From positions 1 to 28,976 of the IMG/VR virus record IMGVR_UViG_3300029907_000032: a DNA stretch of 28,976 nucleotides; one strand, written 5' to 3'. The translations under genes were made by a program, and so were the position numbers. Shown here one piece after another: positions 1 through 7,615 of this stretch (its first letter is position 1; the number at the start of each line of letters is the position of its first letter). A model generated the notes under the pieces. It was given only the letters and a program-made list of their open reading frames with translations, was not told the DNA's origin and searched no databases. Origin of the DNA: a virus.

Positions 1-1290
1 CCGGTCGGCTCGCACGATCAGATCGTCGACCTGCTGGAGAACAAGGGCTACGACGTGACGGTGCGGGACAAAAGCCCTAGCATCCCCATCCGGCCCATCA
101 AGTTCCTCGGCAAGTTCCGTGAGGGCCAAGAGGCTGCTATCAAGACCATGCGGGTCAAGCGTCGTGGTGTGTTGAAGGCACCGCCTAGAGTCGGGAAGAC
201 GGTGATGGCGACAGCGCTGGTATGTCAGAAGGGGGTTAAGACTCTGATCATTGCTGGACAGGTCGACTGGTTGAATGGCTTTCGCGAGACGTTCATAGGT
301 AGCAAGATCCAACCAGACGGGAGCCAGAGCCAGAAGGCGCTGACCAACCTGAATCCGAAGCGCATCAAGCTCTGCAAGACCATCAAGGACTTCGAGACCC
401 ACGACGTCTGTCTAGCCACCATCCAGTCCTTCTACAGCCCCGGTGGTGAGAAGATGTTGGATGCCATCCGTGACATGTTTGAGATTGTTATAGGCGACGA
501 GATTCATCAGGGTGCGGCGGACAAGTTCCTCCGCATCCTGTCGAAGCTCAACGCCCGGTACCTCATCGGTCTCAGCGCCACCCCGAGCCGCAAGGATGCG
601 AAGTTCGTACTGGTGCGCCACGTCGTCGGCCCCGTCATCCACGAGGTAAAGGTCGAGCAGATGCGACCGCAGGTCAAGATCGTGCCGACCAAGTACCACA
701 AGGCGTACAAAGGCAACGTCATGTGGGCGCGTATGGTTAGCGCCATCGAGAACGACCCAGCACGTCTCAAGCTCATCGCGAAATACGCACTGAAGGATGT
801 GGAAGCTGGCCACATGATCCTCATACCATTCTCCCAAGTTAAGCCGGTTCAGAAGCTGATCAAGCTGATCAACGACATGGCAGGTGAGGTGATCGCGCAT
901 CCATTCCTAGGAGGGATGAAGAAGCGAGAGGAGACTGTCTTAGCGGCTCGCAACTACGACATCAAGATCCTAGTCGGCACAATGAAGATCTTGAGCACGG
1001 GTCTCAACATCCCGCGCGCCAGTGCACTGTACGAAGTGGCGATGAGCAGCAACATCGAGAACGCCGAGCAGCGTATGACTCGTGTGCTAACCGCCTACAA
1101 GGGGAAGCCCCAGCCCATCCTGCGCTTCTTCCTCGACCAGTCCAACGTGCGGAAGAACTGCATGAGGACCGAATTCAACAAAATGCTGAAGCCGAAGCTG
1201 AAGCCCATCATCTCCGACCGGGACGAGCAGATCCTCGAGGCTTACTTCCGAACCACCGTCAAGGCCCCCAATGAAAAGTTCGAACTGTGA
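1..1290 (+). CDS. UvsW/DEAH-type superfamily 2 DNA helicase, 5' end missing
   Basis: The frame is open from the first base, so the N-terminus lies outside the window; 429 residues are visible. SF2 helicase motifs appear in order: Walker A APPRVGKT (178-201), DEIH box (496-507, motif II), LSATP (motif III, near 570) and EQRMTRVLT (motif VI, near 1066-1090). The spacing and the entry sequence FREGQEAAI before motif I resemble the UvsW/XPB-like group, which remodels branched DNA and unwinds R-loops during phage recombination-dependent replication. T4 UvsW is about 500 residues, so perhaps 70-130 residues are missing; this is an estimate. It leads a + strand replication block and overlaps the next gene by 20 bases. 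A generic DEAD/DEAH helicase of another phage lineage is the alternative. Confidence 0.85.
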   Translation, partial: PVGSHDQIVDLLENKGYDVTVRDKSPSIPIRPIKFLGKFREGQEAAIKTMRVKRRGVLKAPPRVGKTVMATALVCQKGVKTLIIAGQVDWLNGFRETFIGSKIQPDGSQSQKALTNLNPKRIKLCKTIKDFETHDVCLATIQSFYSPGGEKMLDAIRDMFEIVIGDEIHQGAADKFLRILSKLNARYLIGLSATPSRKDAKFVLVRHVVGPVIHEVKVEQMRPQVKIVPTKYHKAYKGNVMWARMVSAIENDPARLKLIAKYALKDVEAGHMILIPFSQVKPVQKLIKLINDMAGEVIAHPFLGGMKKREETVLAARNYDIKILVGTMKILSTGLNIPRASALYEVAMSSNIENAEQRMTRVLTAYKGKPQPILRFFLDQSNVRKNCMRTEFNKMLKPKLKPIISDRDEQILEAYFRTTVKAPNEKFEL

Positions 1291-1564
1291 TCCGGACGCT
1301 GTGCGTCGCGCTACCGCTCTGATCGAAGAGGCGAAAGCAATCCTTGAGCTCGAGGTGGCGAAGACCGAGTCAATGCTGACCCATAAGCAGAAGGAGTGGC
1401 TGTGGTCGTGCATCGATGACAAGGGATTTTGGTACGCCTTCAGGCACTACTCGGACTACCGCGACATCACAGACCCCAAGTTCAGGGAACTGAAGGATAC
1501 CTTCGTTGATGCCGGTGAAGCATTGAACGAGTACATCGACGGAGATGACCGTGACCCAGCGTAA
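1271..1564 (+). CDS. small hypothetical protein (97 aa)
   Basis: I do not recognise this 97-residue protein. It is charged and mostly helical by composition, with a helix (VRRATALIEEAKAILELEVA) in the first third and an aromatic centre (KEWLW, FWYAFRHYSDY), and no membrane segment or signal peptide. It starts inside the last 20 bases of the helicase gene with a weak AAGG six bases before the ATG, which suggests translational coupling. Its end overlaps the next gene. Position between two helicase genes hints at a replication or recombination accessory role, but nothing in the sequence shows this. Confidence 0.7.
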   Translation: MKSSNCDPDAVRRATALIEEAKAILELEVAKTESMLTHKQKEWLWSCIDDKGFWYAFRHYSDYRDITDPKFRELKDTFVDAGEALNEYIDGDDRDPA

Positions 1565-2156
1565 CGCTGAGACCGTGGCCAGCGGCAAGACCTGGCTCAA
1601 GGTCAGCAAGGACACGGTGGACACGCTGCCTGACTCGTTCGCCATGCGGCAGCGGCGACTGCTCTGGGACCCCACAGGCTTCGTCATCGAGAACGATCGG
1701 CTCGAGAACAAGATCATCGAGGCCGAGGTGCAGACCAAGAGCTTGGAGCGCTGGGTCAAGAACCCCAAGATGCCCGTCACGTACATTGTGGCCGGCTCGA
1801 CCAACGACGAGAAGGCGAAGTACTTCGCAGCTCACCTAGTGGACATCCATCGCCAGCGGCTGGGCGTCAACGCCGAGGTCTGGTGGGAGCCGATCTACAA
1901 CGGCTACGAGAACAAGCTGATCCAGCGTGAGACCAGCCCCAGTCTCATCGTGCTGACCAACCTCACCACGGTCAGCAACTACCTGAAGTACGACAAGGCC
2001 AGGGATGTGATCGAGCGCTTCCCGTCGGTGCCCAAGATAATCGTGGTGGCAGGCGAGGACCCGATTTCCTTTGCTGCCGTCCGCCTCCACGTGGCGTGCC
2101 ACGCCCTTGCCTACTTCGGGTCGAGCCTGAAGAAGAACTACTCCGAGGTCGTGTAG
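1551..2156 (+). CDS. hypothetical protein upstream of the replicative helicase (201 aa)
   Basis: This gene overlaps the end of the preceding one. I chose the GTG at 1551 because a GGAG lies six bases upstream; the ATG at 1545 directly abuts that GGAG and is less likely. The second half alternates hydrophobic strands and helices like a P-loop NTPase core (VTYIVAGSTND near the middle, SLIVLTNLTT, KIIVVAGED) and ends in a helical segment, HVACHALAYFGSSLKK. I see no canonical Walker A. It sits 40 bases before the DnaB-like helicase gene, the usual place for a helicase loader, so a loader-like or inactivated AAA role is possible. That is inference from context; no family is recognised. Confidence 0.75.
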   Translation: MTQRNAETVASGKTWLKVSKDTVDTLPDSFAMRQRRLLWDPTGFVIENDRLENKIIEAEVQTKSLERWVKNPKMPVTYIVAGSTNDEKAKYFAAHLVDIHRQRLGVNAEVWWEPIYNGYENKLIQRETSPSLIVLTNLTTVSNYLKYDKARDVIERFPSVPKIIVVAGEDPISFAAVRLHVACHALAYFGSSLKKNYSEVV

Positions 2157-2196
2157 TGCCAAACGGTAAAGAACTAGTGAACAACAAGGAGCACAC

Positions 2197-3522
2197 GTGA
2201 GCCGTGTCAAGACGGTCTCGCCCAGGGCCGAGCTACTCGTACTCAGGGCGATGACTCATCGCAATAAATCCATCGCTGGCTCAATCCTAGCAACGGTCGA
2301 CGAGTCGTACTTCGACTCACCCGAGTCCAAGGAAATCCTGGAGTCGATCAAGAAGCAGATGGTCCACACCGGCGAGCCCCCGCTCTACAAGCTGGTGATC
2401 TCCGACCCCGACATCAGCGAGGATGCCCGATCTTTCTTGCGTGACAGCGAGGCCAGTATCCAGACCATGGAGGATGCCAAGTCCGCGGTCAAGATCCTAA
2501 ACCGATACCGGCAGAACCGCGGGATGCACGAGCTGGCTCTGGCCATCGACACGGCGATGCAGGGTGGCAAGGTCGACATCGACGCACTGATGGAGGACGC
2601 GAGCCAACGCATCGCCTCGGCTCGCAGTAGCAAGAGCAGCAAGAACGAGTTCGCCCACTTCGGCCTCAACAACAGCTCTATGGCCCTGGTGAAGGACCTG
2701 CTGTTCGGGGACAAGAGCGAGAACGTGATCCCGACCGGCATTCCAGCCCTCGACGAGAAGATGGGCGGGTTCCTTAGAGGAGGTCTCGTCACTATAGGGG
2801 CTTCATCCGGTGGTGGCAAGTCCCTTATGGCTTGCCAACTGGCGATCAACCAAGCCCAGCTCGGATACAAGGTCGTCATCGTCCCACTGGAAATGACCAA
2901 GGAGGAGATGACGGCGCGGATCATTGCCAACCTGTGCAAGATCGACGTCACCAAGATCCTCACCGGCAAGCTGTCGAAGGCCGAGATGGACGCGTGCTGG
3001 GCCCGCTACAAGCGTTGGGTCAAGCACATCAAGAAGCGCGGAGGCAGGCTCACCATCTACAAGCCGGAAGCCGACGTCACCATCGACGACGTGTTCGCCG
3101 CCATCAACGCGTACGATGCCGACGTCCGCATCATCGACTACATCTCGCTGCTCAAGGGCGCGGATGGCGACGATAGCTGGCAGGCCCTGGGCACCATCGC
3201 TCGCGTCGCGAAGATCAACGCGGGCTCCAGTAACAGCGTGAACGTGCTGCTCTGCCAGGTGAACGACGAGGGCAAGATCCGCTACGCCCGAGCGATCAGC
3301 GAGCACAGCAACAACAGCCTGATCTGGAACACCAAGAAGGAAGAACGCGAAAAGGAAATCGGCCGCATCCGCATCGAGCAGCCGAAGAGCCGGAACAGCG
3401 CCAGCTTCCCGTTCGAGGTAGGCTTCCACTGGGCGTGGATGAAGGTCGTCGCGGTGACGCAGATGCCCGACACGAGCGCCGATGGCACCAAGGAACCAAT
3501 GGCCAATCTGGCCGATGTTTGA
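2197..3522 (+). CDS. DnaB/gp41-like replicative DNA helicase
   Basis: This 441-residue protein is a RecA-fold ring helicase that should unwind DNA ahead of the phage fork. An N-terminal helical region (about 1-150) resembles the DnaB N-domain. Walker A is GASSGGGKS (201-209), followed by the H1a-like PLEMTKEEM, the Walker B strand RIIDY (311-315), and an H3-like LLCQVNDEGK. Length is close to T4 gp41 and bacterial DnaB (about 450-475). The start is a GTG with a strong AAGGAG seven bases upstream. It belongs to the same + strand block as the UvsW-like helicase. The C-terminus carries a short polar tail after the conserved core. The helicase family is secure; the gp41 versus DnaB sub-branch is not. 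Confidence 0.9.
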   Translation: MSRVKTVSPRAELLVLRAMTHRNKSIAGSILATVDESYFDSPESKEILESIKKQMVHTGEPPLYKLVISDPDISEDARSFLRDSEASIQTMEDAKSAVKILNRYRQNRGMHELALAIDTAMQGGKVDIDALMEDASQRIASARSSKSSKNEFAHFGLNNSSMALVKDLLFGDKSENVIPTGIPALDEKMGGFLRGGLVTIGASSGGGKSLMACQLAINQAQLGYKVVIVPLEMTKEEMTARIIANLCKIDVTKILTGKLSKAEMDACWARYKRWVKHIKKRGGRLTIYKPEADVTIDDVFAAINAYDADVRIIDYISLLKGADGDDSWQALGTIARVAKINAGSSNSVNVLLCQVNDEGKIRYARAISEHSNNSLIWNTKKEEREKEIGRIRIEQPKSRNSASFPFEVGFHWAWMKVVAVTQMPDTSADGTKEPMANLADV

Positions 3523-3537
3523 ACACAAGGAACCACA

Positions 3538-3897
3538 ATGACCGACAAGGAAATCACCGCAGCACAGACCAGGGCCTACGTCACCACGCCAGGCAACGAG
3601 GTCTACACCTTCGCATCGGTGCAGGAGGGGCCGTTCCGAGGCCGCATCCCGTCCCGCGTCATGAAGGGGAAGGTCCGGCCTCTGGCGGAGGGCAAGGAGC
3701 CCTACACGGTGGTGGTCGAGCTGGACATCGAGGGTGAAGACCAGCCCATCTCGATCCAGACAGAGTTCCTGTACCCCACTATCTACGACGCGATCACAGC
3801 CGGAAGCTACATCTACGACACGCTGACGGCCGACCTGAAGCACAATCTTCAGGCGTTTCAGCTGAGCTGTGGTGCCCCTACCAGAGGAGGAACATGA
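3538..3897 (+). CDS. hypothetical protein (119 aa)
   Basis: This is a small soluble protein I do not recognise. It begins 15 bases after the helicase stop with AAGGA ahead of the ATG. The sequence looks like a compact alpha/beta fold: a beta-rich first half (EVYTFASVQEGPFRGRI), a strand pair (YTVVVELDIEG, ISIQTEFLY) and a C-terminal helix (IYDTLTADLKHNLQAFQ). No cysteine pairs, nuclease motifs or membrane segments are visible. Its stop overlaps the start of the next gene (ATGA), and that gene overlaps the AAA ATPase in the same way, so the three are probably translated together and may act together. Confidence 0.75.
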   Translation: MTDKEITAAQTRAYVTTPGNEVYTFASVQEGPFRGRIPSRVMKGKVRPLAEGKEPYTVVVELDIEGEDQPISIQTEFLYPTIYDAITAGSYIYDTLTADLKHNLQAFQLSCGAPTRGGT

Positions 3898-4250
3898 GCG
3901 CAGTCCCAGCCGAAGACTGGACTGAGCCACGCCAGCCTCGGATGAAGGTAGCACCTCACCACTTCCTTTGCATCGTCCGCGATCGCAATGAAAAGACGGT
4001 AGCACAATACGAGCTGGTGCTGCCGCTTCAAGGCCAACGCGGGCACGCCACACAGAGTCAGGCCTTCAACCAATTCCGTGACATGGAGACGGCCCGTAGT
4101 CAAGGCTCTCCGCTCCGGCGTTGCACCTTCACCCCGTGGGAGTGGGCTCAGGAGATCAAGCTGGTGCGCACCGAGTGCCGGCCTGTGAAGTCTATCTGGG
4201 CCTTGTTCAAATCCATCGACTATGACCCCAAGACGGGAACCTACAAATGA
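3894..4250 (+). CDS. hypothetical protein (118 aa), ATGA-coupled to the AAA ATPase
   Basis: The start ATG overlaps the previous stop by four bases and follows a very strong AGGAGG. The stop in turn overlaps the ATG of the AAA ATPase gene, making a tightly coupled trio. The protein is basic, with an aromatic-rich C-terminal half (FTPWEWAQEIK, SIWALFKSIDYD) and a central strand (QYELVLPLQG). I recognise no domain. Co-translation with the preceding 119-aa protein and the following BCS1-like protein suggests a partner or substrate of that ATPase, but this is only inferred from gene order. Confidence 0.75.
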   Translation: MSAVPAEDWTEPRQPRMKVAPHHFLCIVRDRNEKTVAQYELVLPLQGQRGHATQSQAFNQFRDMETARSQGSPLRRCTFTPWEWAQEIKLVRTECRPVKSIWALFKSIDYDPKTGTYK

Positions 4251-5791
4251 CCGATCCGACCCAGGCAGCGTCAGCTGCGTCCTCGATCTCGACCCTGCTC
4301 CACAATCCGAGCGGCCTTGGCCTCACAGCTCTACTCGCTGTGTCCGGGACCATCCTGGCCGGCGTGGCCGCGGGATGGCAGCGTGTCAAGTCCTTCGGCT
4401 CCTACTTGATGAGCATCCTTGTGATCCAGCGGGACATCCACGGCTACGGCATCACCGACCCGTTGATCGAGCACATCCGCGGTCACTACAAGACGATGCC
4501 GAGTGGTACGTCCCACGTTACTAGCATCCAGCTCATGGTCGACGATCGGTCCATGTCGTCGGCCGTTCCATTCCGCCTGCCGACGAAATTCGGCATCTGG
4601 CGCGGCAAGCGCGGCTGGTTCATGGTCAATGCTGACGCGGGCTCGCAAGTCAAGCTCTCGTCCCTGCGCTGGGTATCCGACCCAGAGGGTCTAATGATCG
4701 ATGCGCTGGAGCAGTGCGAGCATCGCAAGGTCCGCGAGATGGACAACACGAGCGCCGGCAACTACCGCGTGATCCCCGTGATGGGGACCGTGGGCCAGAA
4801 CCGACACGAGTGGGGTGACGACCACGGGGCCGGCAACAAGGCAGCTGATTCGGGGTCCAAGCCCACAGCGCTCGGTGCCCACACGAACGAGTTCGGGTCC
4901 GACAGTCGTGCCTGGAACGATCCGAACCCGCGTGTCGACAAGAGCTTCATGTACGAGTCGCACCGCTACCTGCGAGATGCGAAGCGCCATGATCCGTTGC
5001 GTGGTCTTTTCTATCCAGACGATGCGTTGGCTATGTTGGATGGGCTGAAGCACTGGTACAAGAGGCGGGATTGGTATCAGGAACGAGGCATCCCCTGGCG
5101 TACCGGCGTCATGATGTGGGGGCCTGGTGGCACCGGCAAGAGTTCGATGGCTAAGGTCATCGCGCAGACTCTGGGTCTCCCGCTCTATCAGTACTACCTG
5201 AATACGCTGAACGACCGTGACTTCGTACGTCGCTGGTCCAGCATGGACACGCCGTGCGTCGTCGCGTTGGAGGACTTCGACACCGTGTTCCACGGACGTG
5301 AGTCGACCACCGTCCACAAGAGCCTGAGCTTCGAGTGCGTGCTGAATCAGATCTCCGGCATCAACAGCCTGAACGGCGTGCTGCTCGTGGTGACGACCAA
5401 CCACCTGGACAAGATCGACGCGGCGCTGGGCCAGATCGATGACAACGGCCGCCCGACCAGGCCCGGTCGCATCGACCATATCCTCCACATGGGATCCACG
5501 ACCGAGAAGCAGAGACAACAGATCGCTGACTACACGCTGAGCGATCTGGCACCTGACATGGTGGACCGCCTCGTGCTCGAGAATCCGGAGACCACGGCCG
5601 CGCAGTTCCAGTCGCTGTGCATCCAGACGGCGCTGGACAGGATGGCGGAGCAGACGGTGAGGTCCAAAACTCGTCATCAAAAAGAGGACCTTCCGGAGAT
5701 GATCAAACAGGACGAAGTTCCGGAAGTTGAGCCCATCCTCATGGTGGGCCATGGATCGGTTTTGGATCATCATCCCGAGCAGTTCCATTGA
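4247..5791 (+). CDS. BCS1-like membrane-anchored AAA ATPase
   Basis: This 514-residue protein has the full BCS1 layout. One predicted transmembrane helix (about 22-43, LGLTALLAVSGTILAGVAAG) is followed by a beta-rich region (about 55-150) that contains GIWRGKRGWFMVN, resembling the F-W-Y-K-N-K-W-I segment of BCS1 N-domains. The AAA module has Walker A GPGGTGKS (292-299), Walker B VALEDFD (339-345), sensor 1 VVTTNHLDKI and the BCS1-style RPGRID box. Mitochondrial BCS1 moves a folded Rieske protein across the inner membrane; the phage substrate is unknown. An insert of about 120 residues, including a Gly/Ser/Asn-rich stretch, separates the N-domain from the AAA core, and the C-terminus is a polar tail. 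It is ATGA-coupled to the 118-aa gene and followed by a strong terminator. A generic AAA chaperone is the alternative. Confidence 0.85.
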   Translation: MTDPTQAASAASSISTLLHNPSGLGLTALLAVSGTILAGVAAGWQRVKSFGSYLMSILVIQRDIHGYGITDPLIEHIRGHYKTMPSGTSHVTSIQLMVDDRSMSSAVPFRLPTKFGIWRGKRGWFMVNADAGSQVKLSSLRWVSDPEGLMIDALEQCEHRKVREMDNTSAGNYRVIPVMGTVGQNRHEWGDDHGAGNKAADSGSKPTALGAHTNEFGSDSRAWNDPNPRVDKSFMYESHRYLRDAKRHDPLRGLFYPDDALAMLDGLKHWYKRRDWYQERGIPWRTGVMMWGPGGTGKSSMAKVIAQTLGLPLYQYYLNTLNDRDFVRRWSSMDTPCVVALEDFDTVFHGRESTTVHKSLSFECVLNQISGINSLNGVLLVVTTNHLDKIDAALGQIDDNGRPTRPGRIDHILHMGSTTEKQRQQIADYTLSDLAPDMVDRLVLENPETTAAQFQSLCIQTALDRMAEQTVRSKTRHQKEDLPEMIKQDEVPEVEPILMVGHGSVLDHHPEQFH

Positions 5792-5841
5792 TCGTTTCGT
5801 CCTGCGTTTTGGAGTCATTCTCCAAACGGAGGCGCCAATGC

Positions 5842-5880
5842 AAAGAGGGCCTACGGAAGTGATTCCGTAGGCCCTCTTTT
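5842..5880. terminator. bidirectional intrinsic terminator between convergent operons
   Basis: A perfect 17-bp inverted repeat has arms at 5842-5858 and 5863-5879 and a four-base GTGA loop, a GNRA-type tetraloop in + strand RNA. It starts with AAAGAGGG and ends with CCCTCTTTT, so either strand yields a GC-rich stem followed by a U-rich end. It lies 50 bases after the + strand ATPase gene and 118 bases beyond the stop of the last - strand gene, as expected where two transcription units collide. Confidence 0.9.
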
Positions 5881-5902
5881 CGTTTGGGTGGCAAAAAGGT
5901 GC

Positions 5903-5986
5903 TGGGATCCTTTGACAGCCGGTGTGAATGGCCAAGATCCCAGCGAACACCACACACCGCGAGAGCCGTTGGGCGCACCCTCGCGG
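5903..5986 (-). repeat. two further inverted repeats in the convergent gap
   Basis: TGGGATC (5903-5909) pairs with GATCCCA (5936-5942), with extra internal pairing TTG/CAA and GCC/GGC. CCGCGAG (5957-5963) pairs with CTCGCGG (5980-5986). Both lie just after the last - strand gene (stop at 5998) and before the main terminator, so they may slow polymerase or protect the 3' end of that mRNA. There is no clear U-tract, so they are not called terminators. The rest of the gap 5792-5997 holds nothing else I can support. Confidence 0.5.
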
Positions 5987-5997
5987 ATTCGTTCCCA

Positions 5998-6231
5998 TCA
6001 GCCGTGCTTGTGCTGATGGTGGATCCACGCCTCGTTCCAGGCTTCGCCGACCGTGCCGCACGTGTCGTGGTCCTGGAAGTCTTGGCCGTTGACCCATCGG
6101 TACTGGCCGTGGAAGCCAGGTCCGTAGACCTTGCCCATGTCCTCGACCTCGTAGCCCAGATCCTTGAGCTGGTCGACCTGGGGCTCGGATATGGCGCTGG
6201 CCTTGAGTCGGGTCTTTGCTTGCAGATCCAT
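5998..6231 (-). CDS. small protein with LQAK leader (77 aa)
   Basis: The protein starts MDLQAKTRLKA, the leader shared by at least eight genes in this window. The remainder is a compact acidic protein (VDQLKDLGYEVEDMGKVYG, then YRWVNGQDFQDHDTCG) ending in a His-rich tail, IHHQHKHG. I recognise no family. The ATG is preceded by AGGAG six bases upstream; that AGGAG overlaps the stop codon of the upstream 166-aa gene. The first codons and ribosome site are identical over 34 bases to those of that neighbour. A glutamate at residue 16 (AISE) could mark leader removal by the prohead protease, by inference. It is the last gene of the - strand block before the terminator. Confidence 0.8.
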   Translation of the reverse strand: MDLQAKTRLKASAISEPQVDQLKDLGYEVEDMGKVYGPGFHGQYRWVNGQDFQDHDTCGTVGEAWNEAWIHHQHKHG

Positions 6232-6242
6232 CTTGATCTCCT
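6209..6242 (-). repeat. 34-bp direct repeat, copy 1 (ribosome site and leader codons)
   Basis: This copy is identical to 6719-6752. It covers the AGGAG site, the ATG and the codons for MDLQAKTRL of the 77-aa gene. Synonymous positions are conserved too, pointing to recent duplication or gene conversion. Confidence 0.9.
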
Positions 6243-6741
6243 AGAAGTCGGGATGGTCGAGCTTGATGTTGCGCACGACCTGATCCATAGCGTCACGGTT
6301 CTTCAGGAGCTTCTGGTCACTGCGGTTGAAGCCGTAAGCGGGATCGTCGTTCGCGTCGACCTTCGCCTGGTACTGCTTCTGGAACTCCATCGCCTTGTGG
6401 TAGAACTCCTTGAGCGAAGCGTTGGGAGACAGCTTCTTCAGCACTGCCTCGGCCATCGCCTTCGTGTAGGGGTTCTGGTACAGCTCGGCGAAGCTCTCCG
6501 CCGCGGGAAGGGATTCGCGCTCCTTGGCCCGCTTCATGTAGGCTTCCGAGCCGACGTCCGACTCCTCGAACCCGAACTTCTTGTCGACGCGACCGTAGCC
6601 CTTCGGCTTCTCCGCTTCGCGGGCCTGCTCGGCCTTCTCGCTGTTCGGATGGTCCTTCAGGTACTGCTTCTGGGCTTCCGGGGACATGGACGTCCACCAC
6701 TCGTCGCCCGCGCGCAGCCGGGTCTTTGCTTGCAGATCCAT
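6241..6741 (-). CDS. LQAK-leader protein with W..S/T-P-x-x-Q..Y..HP motif (166 aa)
   Basis: I chose the ATG at 6741 because AGGAG sits six bases upstream and the leader MDLQAKTRLRA begins there; the open frame upstream lacks a good site. After the leader comes a compact motif, WWTSMSPEAQKQYLKDHP (15-32), echoed near the C-terminus of the 321-aa protein in this cluster. The rest is charged and helical, with lysine/glutamate-rich stretches and no membrane segment. A glutamate at residue 14 is a possible processing point. It lies between the 247-aa and 77-aa genes and is separated from the former by a GC-rich hairpin. The function is unknown; an internal virion protein is my inference from the leader. 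Confidence 0.8.
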   Translation of the reverse strand: MDLQAKTRLRAGDEWWTSMSPEAQKQYLKDHPNSEKAEQAREAEKPKGYGRVDKKFGFEESDVGSEAYMKRAKERESLPAAESFAELYQNPYTKAMAEAVLKKLSPNASLKEFYHKAMEFQKQYQAKVDANDDPAYGFNRSDQKLLKNRDAMDQVVRNIKLDHPDF

Positions 6742-6752
6742 CTTGATCTCCT
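6719..6752 (-). repeat. 34-bp direct repeat, copy 2 (ribosome site and leader codons)
   Basis: This copy is identical to 6209-6242 and covers the ribosome site, start codon and leader codons of the 166-aa gene. Confidence 0.9.
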
Positions 6753-6768
6753 GTTGGTGGATGTGAGA

Positions 6769-6793
6769 GCGGGGCCCGTACCGAAGGCCCCGC
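6769..6793 (-). promoter_or_regulatory. GC-rich intergenic hairpin
   Basis: GCGGGGCC (6769-6776) pairs with GGCCCCGC (6786-6793) around a nine-base loop, between the stop of the 247-aa gene and the start of the 166-aa gene. On the - strand it is followed by TCTCACATCC, not a U-run, so it is more likely an mRNA processing or stability element or a weak terminator than a full terminator. Confidence 0.55.
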
Positions 6794-6799
6794 CAGAGA

Positions 6800-7543
6800 T
6801 CAGCCAAACGTGGTTTCGTTTGTCTGTCGAACGAGATCGGCTGCATAGTCCGGAGCAAAGCCAAAGAGCAGGCGCCAGTACGCGTTCGCGTCGTTCTTCT
6901 CCTCCTGACTCAGACTGGCCTGGACCGTCTGGTGCAGGTTGGCCGGGATCGTAGTCGGGTAAATCGAGACCACTGAATCGTACTCGACCGTCAGCGGCAT
7001 GCGACGGTTGAACGAGAAGACGCGGACCTTCGCATCGGTGGTGCCCATGGCGAAACCGTGGTCCACGTCGCCTTCGTCGTCCACGAACGCCACGAGCTCG
7101 TGCGGTGCCGCCTTGGCGATGGTGAGCTGGGCCAGGCGCGGGATGTCGGTGCGATGCAGCTTCACGCTGGCGACGAGAGCGCTCAGGTCTTCCTGGCCGT
7201 GACGAGCCAGGTACTTCTTGCCGCCGGCGCCGGACTTGACTTCCCACAACGACTTGTCGCCGTCGTCCATCAGGATGTTCGAAGCGCCGATCTTGCGGTA
7301 CGCCTTGATCTGCTTGTCGTCCACCACACGGATGGTACGGTTGGCCTTGACGAAGCCGACGGCCACGCCGTCCTTGATCTTCTTGAAGCTGGACTTGATC
7401 GGCTGCGCCTGTTCGTCGAACTTGGCGAGCAGCGCCTCGTGCAGGAACTGGCGGTTGACGTCGCCGGTGTAGGAGATGATGACCTTCGCGAGCTGCGGGC
7501 TCTTCATGCGGAAGTCGGTGATCGAGACGGTGGTGGTTTGCAT
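6800..7543 (-). CDS. hypothetical protein in the virion gene cluster (247 aa)
   Basis: I chose the ATG at 7543 (MQTTTVSITDFRMKS) because GGAG precedes it; the ATG at 7558 has no ribosome site. This protein lacks the LQAK leader of its neighbours. It appears to be a mixed alpha/beta soluble protein, with an early helix (FLHEALLAKFDEQ), strands such as VAVGFVKANRTIRVVDD, and later HELVAFVDDEGDVDHGF. It ends with WRLLFGFAPDYAADLV. I recognise no family. Its place downstream of the tail genes, among LQAK proteins, suggests a virion or assembly role, which is inference only. Confidence 0.75.
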   Translation of the reverse strand: MQTTTVSITDFRMKSPQLAKVIISYTGDVNRQFLHEALLAKFDEQAQPIKSSFKKIKDGVAVGFVKANRTIRVVDDKQIKAYRKIGASNILMDDGDKSLWEVKSGAGGKKYLARHGQEDLSALVASVKLHRTDIPRLAQLTIAKAAPHELVAFVDDEGDVDHGFAMGTTDAKVRVFSFNRRMPLTVEYDSVVSIYPTTIPANLHQTVQASLSQEEKNDANAYWRLLFGFAPDYAADLVRQTNETTFG

Positions 7544-7615
7544 TGCAGTGAACTCCATTGTGAACGTCGAAGCGTGAGGATGTAGCTACCCTGGGTGGTG
7601 GGTTCGCTGGTGAAA

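Noticed and set aside
4691-6097. 468-codon open frame on the - strand opposite the AAA ATPase
   Set aside because: It runs through the terminator hairpin and lacks any motif, while the + strand gene has complete AAA motifs.
5884-6954. 356-codon open frame on the + strand over the LQAK genes
   Set aside because: It is antisense to three consecutive genes with ribosome sites and a conserved leader; no domain is seen.
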